Shown here in pieces: positions 6,703 to 7,598 of a stretch of 7,598 nucleotides of DNA (position 1 is its first letter; every line of letters begins with the position of its first letter). The DNA is from Phenylobacterium sp. (GTDB lineage: Bacteria; Pseudomonadota; Alphaproteobacteria; Caulobacterales; Caulobacteraceae). The translations under genes and the position numbers were made by a program. A model generated the notes under the pieces. It was not told the origin of the DNA and ran no database searches. It worked only from the letters and a program-made list of their open reading frames with translations. The stretch is taken from NCBI GenBank assembly GCA_028291285.1, contig JAQGIJ010000165.1:1-7598 (forward strand), written 5' to 3'.

Positions 6703-6733
6703 CGGCCCGGGCCTCCGCAAGAGGCCCGGGCCG
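6703..6733 (+). terminator. Strong intrinsic-type terminator hairpin after the first TonB receptor gene
   Basis: A perfect 13-bp stem joins CGGCCCGGGCCTC (6703-6715) and GAGGCCCGGGCCG (6721-6733) around a 5-base CGCAA loop, 46 bases downstream of the receptor stop. The following tract (TCTCGCG) is poor in T, as is common in GC-rich alphaproteobacteria, so termination may rely on the stem itself or on Rho. Its position at the end of a gene and perfect pairing make it the clearest terminator in the window. It separates the two receptor genes into different transcription units. Confidence 0.75.
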
Positions 6734-7060
6734 TCTCGCGTGCGCCAGACGCGGGCAAGCCTCCCGTCAACCTGTGGGAGAGCCGCGCCGCCGCCCCAGG
6801 GCGCCCAGTCGATTTCAGGATGAAACGCCCACGTCCGCACGCGCCACATTCCGGACATACCGTCAATTCTTCGCCCATGAGGTGCGGCTTCCCCGCATCA
6901 GTCAGGAACGGAAATCACCACCATCAGTGGTCGTCCGTTGACGGCCTAGCTGGGCGATGCTCCCTCCCCGCCGCACGAGCCCTCGCGGAACGACAGAACC
7001 GGGGCGGGCTCGAACAACTCAGACGTGTGGCTCTGGTGCAGAGCGACCAAGGGAGATTAA
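6734..7060 (+). promoter_or_regulatory. Intergenic region upstream of the second receptor, candidate promoter at 6938-6966
   Basis: No credible gene is seen in these 327 bases. TTGACGG (6938-6944) matches the Caulobacter housekeeping -35 consensus TTGACGS. GCTCCCTC (6959-6966), after a 14-base spacer, is a poor match to the -10 consensus GCTANAWC, so the promoter call is tentative. It would give a leader of roughly 90 bases. ACCAC-N5-GTGGT (6917-6931) is a small dyad just upstream of the -35. The stretch is somewhat less GC-rich than the genes around it, as expected of a promoter region. Confidence 0.35.
6976..7044 (+). promoter_or_regulatory. Two hairpins in the leader of the second receptor gene
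   Basis: CGAGCCC (6976-6982) pairs perfectly with GGGCTCG (7006-7012) over a 23-base loop. GCTCTG (7030-7035) pairs with CAGAGC (7039-7044) around a GTG triloop, ending 5 bases before the AGGGAG ribosome-binding site (7050-7055). The arrangement could be a structured 5' leader controlling receptor translation or transcript stability. It does not show the conserved boxes of a cobalamin or other riboswitch that I recognise. Confidence 0.35.
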
Positions 7061-7598
7061 ATGACGATGCGTAAATTCCTGATGGCGAGCGTCGCCGTGA
7101 CGCTGGGGACGTCGGTTGGCGGCTATGCGAGCGCCGCAGCGGCCCAGGCCGCGGCGTCGCCGCCGCCGGCGGACAACACGATCGGGGAGGTCGTCGTCAC
7201 CGCGCGGAAACGCGCGGAGAACGTGCAGCGGGTCCCGGTCGCCGTGTCCACAGCCAGCGGCGAGGTGCTCGAGCAGCGCGGCGTCCGCGCGGTCGCGGAT
7301 CTGCAGAAGTTCGTGCCGAGCCTCTCGGTCGACACCGGCGGCCCGTCCAACGGCGGCACCGGCGCGCTGTTCGATCTGCGCGGCCAGGCCGCGACCGACA
7401 ATCTCCTGACGCTGAGCCAGGCCGTCGGCCTCTACGAGGACGGCGTCAATATTCCCCACTCTCCCGGCTCCAACCTCGCCTTCTTCGACGTGGCGCGGAT
7501 GGAGGTCGCCAAGGGCCCGCAAGGCACCCTCTACGGCCGCAACACGACCGGCGGCGCGATCAACATCATCACCAAGGACGCCGACTTCAACGGCGTGC
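7061..7598 (+). CDS. TonB-dependent receptor, N-terminal part (runs off right edge)
   Basis: The first 179 codons of a second outer-membrane receptor; no stop is reached before the window ends. ATG 7061 is preceded by a very good Shine-Dalgarno, AGGGAG (7050-7055), 5 bases away; a second ATG at 7067 is less well placed. Residues 1-29 are a Sec-type signal peptide (MTMRKFLMASVAVTLGTSVG, then an Ala-rich end near AAAAQ). A short Pro/Ala linker follows, then the TonB box EVVVTA (43-48) with the ARKRAENVQRVPVAVS continuation typical of the large Caulobacter/Sphingomonas receptor group. The plug domain shows KFVPSLSVD, FDLRGQAATDN, VGLYEDGVN, and MEVAKGPQGTLYGRNTTGGAINIITKDA up to the edge. YGRNTTGGAINI is the hallmark of this group, which includes receptors for many carbon compounds besides siderophores; the substrate is unknown. 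It is oriented like the first receptor but separated by a terminator and its own leader, so probably transcribed independently. Confidence 0.93.
   Translation, partial: MTMRKFLMASVAVTLGTSVGGYASAAAAQAAASPPPADNTIGEVVVTARKRAENVQRVPVAVSTASGEVLEQRGVRAVADLQKFVPSLSVDTGGPSNGGTGALFDLRGQAATDNLLTLSQAVGLYEDGVNIPHSPGSNLAFFDVARMEVAKGPQGTLYGRNTTGGAINIITKDADFNGV

Noticed and set aside
5756..6823. 355-aa plus-strand frame inside the first TonB receptor
   Set aside because: An Arg/Pro-rich out-of-frame shadow of the receptor with no domain; the receptor frame has motifs across the same region.
6210..6878. 222-aa minus-strand frame beginning with a CPECGACGRG zinc-ribbon-like stretch
   Set aside because: Only the first few residues lie outside the receptor gene. 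The two Cys pairs are not followed by a second knuckle, and the rest is antisense shadow.
6976..7044. Cobalamin or other known riboswitch before the second receptor
   Set aside because: No conserved B12-box or other class-defining sequence was recognisable, only simple hairpins.
6820..7074. 84-aa plus-strand frame in the intergenic region before the second receptor
   Set aside because: It overlaps the receptor start, runs through the leader hairpins, has no convincing ribosome-binding site and has no recognisable domain.

Overview
The window is about 70% G+C with strongly G/C-biased third codon positions. It looks like chromosomal sequence from an alphaproteobacterium, probably Caulobacterales (Caulobacter/Phenylobacterium type) or possibly Sphingomonadales. 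The grounds are codon use, two TonB-dependent receptors with EIVVTA/EVVVTA-type TonB boxes in 3 kb, and acyl-CoA dehydrogenase and regulator families common in those groups. No sequence search was possible, so the taxonomy is inference.

Layout. (1) Positions 1-124, minus strand: the first 41 codons of a gene leaving the left edge, tentatively a GntR/FadR-type regulator. (2) 125-283: a divergent intergenic region with an inverted repeat and a tight cluster of CTAG motifs just before the next gene. (3) 284-2383, plus strand: two translationally close genes, a full-length acyl-CoA dehydrogenase (380 aa) and a shorter partner (317 aa). They look like the alpha and beta subunits of a heteromeric acyl-CoA dehydrogenase of the steroid/side-chain-degradation kind. 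(4) 2396-4368, minus strand, converging on the previous operon with only 12 bases between stops: a two-component system, membrane histidine kinase (HisKA_3/HPK7 class) then NarL/LuxR response regulator, joined by a GTGA stop/start overlap. (5) 4369-4514: the divergent promoter region between the kinase and a receptor gene, carrying two ATCGGGAA half-sites 22 bases apart. (6) 4515-6656, plus strand: a complete TonB-dependent outer-membrane receptor (713 aa), followed by a strong 13-bp hairpin terminator. (7) 6734-7060: a non-coding leader region with a candidate promoter and two hairpins. (8) 7061 to the right edge: the first 179 codons of a second, different TonB-dependent receptor.

How it may fit together. 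The two-component system is divergent from the first receptor, so the simplest model is that the kinase senses a periplasmic ligand and the response regulator controls the receptor, with operators in 4412-4448. The acyl-CoA dehydrogenase pair would act on an acyl-CoA substrate and seems to be a separate unit, possibly controlled by the partial regulator at the left edge. Uptake of a hydrophobic substrate by the receptors followed by CoA-ester oxidation is possible, but nothing in the sequence demonstrates it. I see no mobile element, CRISPR array, tRNA, rRNA or obviously novel system; the least explained parts are the three regulatory intergenic regions.
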